Notes under the pieces: model-generated
Database searches by the model: none
The model's input: only the letters and a program-made list of their open reading frames with translations
Told to the model about the DNA's origin: nothing
Origin: an uncultured Holophagales bacterium
GTDB lineage: Bacteria; Acidobacteriota; Thermoanaerobaculia; UBA5066
DNA: 7,424 bases
Assembly (NCBI GenBank): GCA_937864895.1
Contig: CALMDF010000276.1
Coordinates: 1-7,424, forward strand
Reading direction: 5' to 3'
Position numbers and translations under genes: made by a program
Shown: positions 6,125-7,424 of the stretch, one piece after another
Layout: every line of letters begins with the position of its first letter
Position numbering within the stretch: the stretch's first letter is position 1

Positions 6125-7424
6125 GCCGAGAGCTCCCTTCCCGCCACCGCCCTGAGCTCGTCGAGGTGCGCCTCGAGGAGCCCGACGGCGTCGAGGATCA
6201 TGACCACCCGGCCGTCGCCGAGGAGAGTCGCGCCCGAGATTCCGAGAGGCTTGCCGAGGGACTCGTCGAGCGGTTTCACGACGATCCGGAGCGTCTCGAG
6301 GGGACGGTCCACGAGGAGCGCCTTCTGCCGGCCGCCCCCCGAGAGGATCGAGGCGTAGCGCCGTCGCGCCGTCCCCGGGCGGCCCGACCCGAGGAACGCC
6401 CCGGCGTCCACGGCGGGGACGAGGCGGCCCCGGAACGTGATCACTCCGTGGGAGGCGACCCGGTGAAGCTCCCCCTCCTCCAGCCGGACGGTCTCCTCGA
6501 GGAAGCTGACCGGCAGGGCGTACGTCTCGCCGTCGACCGAGACGAGGAGCGCGTTCGAGAGGGCGAGGGTGAGGGGAAAGGCGAGCCGGAACTCCGTGCC
6601 GCGGCCCGCGACGGAGCGGACTCTCACCGAGCCCCCGAGCCGCTCGACGGAGGCCTTGACGACGTCCAGCCCGACGCCGCGGCCCGAGAGGGCGCTGACC
6701 CCCTCGCGCGTCGAGAACGCCGGGAGGAAGACGAGGTCGAGAAGGGCGGGCTCGTCGAGGCCCTCCGTCCGGATCCCCATCTCGGCCGCCCGGCGGCGGA
6801 CTCTCGCGAGGTCGATCCCGGCGCCGTCGTCGAGGATCGCGACCTCGGCGAGGCTGGACGCCTGGCGCGCGGCCAGGGTGAGGGTCCCCCGCCGGGGCTT
6901 CCCTTTTGCCTCCCGCTCCCCGGGCTGCTCGAGGCCGTGGTCGAGCGCGTTGCGGACGAGGTGGAGGAGGGGCTCCCCGAGCTCGTCGACGACCGACTTG
7001 TCGAACGTCGTCTCTCCCCCCTGCGCGACGAAGTCGACTTCCTTCCCGAGCTCGAGGGCGAGGTCCCTCACGAGGCGGCGGAACCTGCAGCGGACCGTCC
7101 CGACGGGCACGACCCGCGTGGCCAAGCCCTCGCGCTCGAGAAGGCCGAACGTCCGGAGGAGGAGCTCCAGGCTCTCGGAGGCGGCCGCGGCTTCTTCGGA
7201 GGGGGACCGCGCGGTGAGCCGCCGGACCCGCTCGGAGACGCCCGCGAGGAGGATGTGCATCTCGCCGCTCAGCTCGAGGAGCCGCTCGAGGCTCGCGTGG
7301 CTCCCCCTGCGCGAGCGGGTCCGCCCGCCGAGGGCCCGGCTGCCGGCGTCTTCCGCCGCGGAATCCGAAACGGTCCCGGCGGCCTCGTCCCGCGCCGGCG
7401 TGGCCGCCCGCCCGGAGCCGGCCT
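6121..7424 (-). CDS. cheA: CheA chemotaxis histidine kinase, C-terminal part (P3-P4-P5; 5' end outside window)
   Basis: The frame is open to the right edge, so this is the last 433 or so codons of a longer gene. Positions here count from the Met at 7260. About 35 disordered Ala/Gly/Arg/Ser-rich residues form a linker. P3 dimerisation helices follow, beginning at HASLERLLELSGE just before Met1 and running to about 47. The P4 ATPase domain (about 50-232) has the N box HLVRNALDHGLE (100-111, with Asn104), G1 DDGAGID (144-150), F box FLPAFST (178-184), G2 SGRGVGLDVV (192-201) and G3 GRGTEF (219-224). The CheW-like P5 domain is at about 236-375. All ATP-binding motifs look intact, so the kinase should be active. 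It would phosphorylate its own P1 histidine (outside the window) and pass phosphate to CheB and to an unseen CheY. The C-terminus overlaps the cheW start by 4 bases. Confidence 0.95.
   Translation of the reverse strand, partial: AGSGRAATPARDEAAGTVSDSAAEDAGSRALGGRTRSRRGSHASLERLLELSGEMHILLAGVSERVRRLTARSPSEEAAAASESLELLLRTFGLLEREGLATRVVPVGTVRCRFRRLVRDLALELGKEVDFVAQGGETTFDKSVVDELGEPLLHLVRNALDHGLEQPGEREAKGKPRRGTLTLAARQASSLAEVAILDDGAGIDLARVRRRAAEMGIRTEGLDEPALLDLVFLPAFSTREGVSALSGRGVGLDVVKASVERLGGSVRVRSVAGRGTEFRLAFPLTLALSNALLVSVDGETYALPVSFLEETVRLEEGELHRVASHGVITFRGRLVPAVDAGAFLGSGRPGTARRRYASILSGGGRQKALLVDRPLETLRIVVKPLDESLGKPLGISGATLLGDGRVVMILDAVGLLEAHLDELRAVAGRELSA

Overview
This window is almost entirely coding and lies inside one chemosensory (che) gene cluster. 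All genes are on the minus strand, so transcription runs from the right edge to the left edge. The DNA is very GC-rich, roughly 70% by eye. Third codon positions are overwhelmingly G or C, and arginine AGG is used freely beside CGG/CGC. This suits a high-GC Gram-negative such as an Acidobacteriota, Myxococcota or similar deltaproteobacterial lineage; the phylum assignment is a guess. A receptor with two membrane segments around a dCache-like extracytoplasmic sensor suggests an envelope in which ligands are sensed outside the inner membrane.

Layout in transcription order: (1) cheA, 3' part only (7424-6121), with the end of P2/linker, then P3, P4 kinase and P5. (2) cheW (6124-5567), coupled to cheA by an ATGA overlap. 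(3) A 759-residue methyl-accepting chemotaxis protein (5535-3256). (4) A 675-residue all-HEAT-repeat protein (3238-1211). (5) cheR methyltransferase (1203-322). (6) The receiver domain of a probable cheB methylesterase (302-1, cut by the left edge). Gaps are -4, 31, 17, 7 and 19 bases, so one polycistronic message is very likely. No promoter, terminator, RNA gene, mobile element or CRISPR array was seen. The transcript start lies to the right and its end to the left of the window.

Expected working: the receptor senses a ligand through its dCache domain. CheW and the P5 domain of CheA couple receptor arrays to the kinase. CheR methylates and CheB demethylates the receptor glutamates to give adaptation. 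No cheY is visible, so the output (flagella, type IV pili or another function) cannot be told.

The non-standard component is the HEAT-repeat solenoid, placed between the receptor and the adaptation enzymes. Other points worth attention are a perfect Shine-Dalgarno that serves a 7-codon ORF overlapping the receptor's GTG start, a nine-G homopolymer directly after the cheR start codon, and a receptor and CheR that both look independent of the pentapeptide tether.
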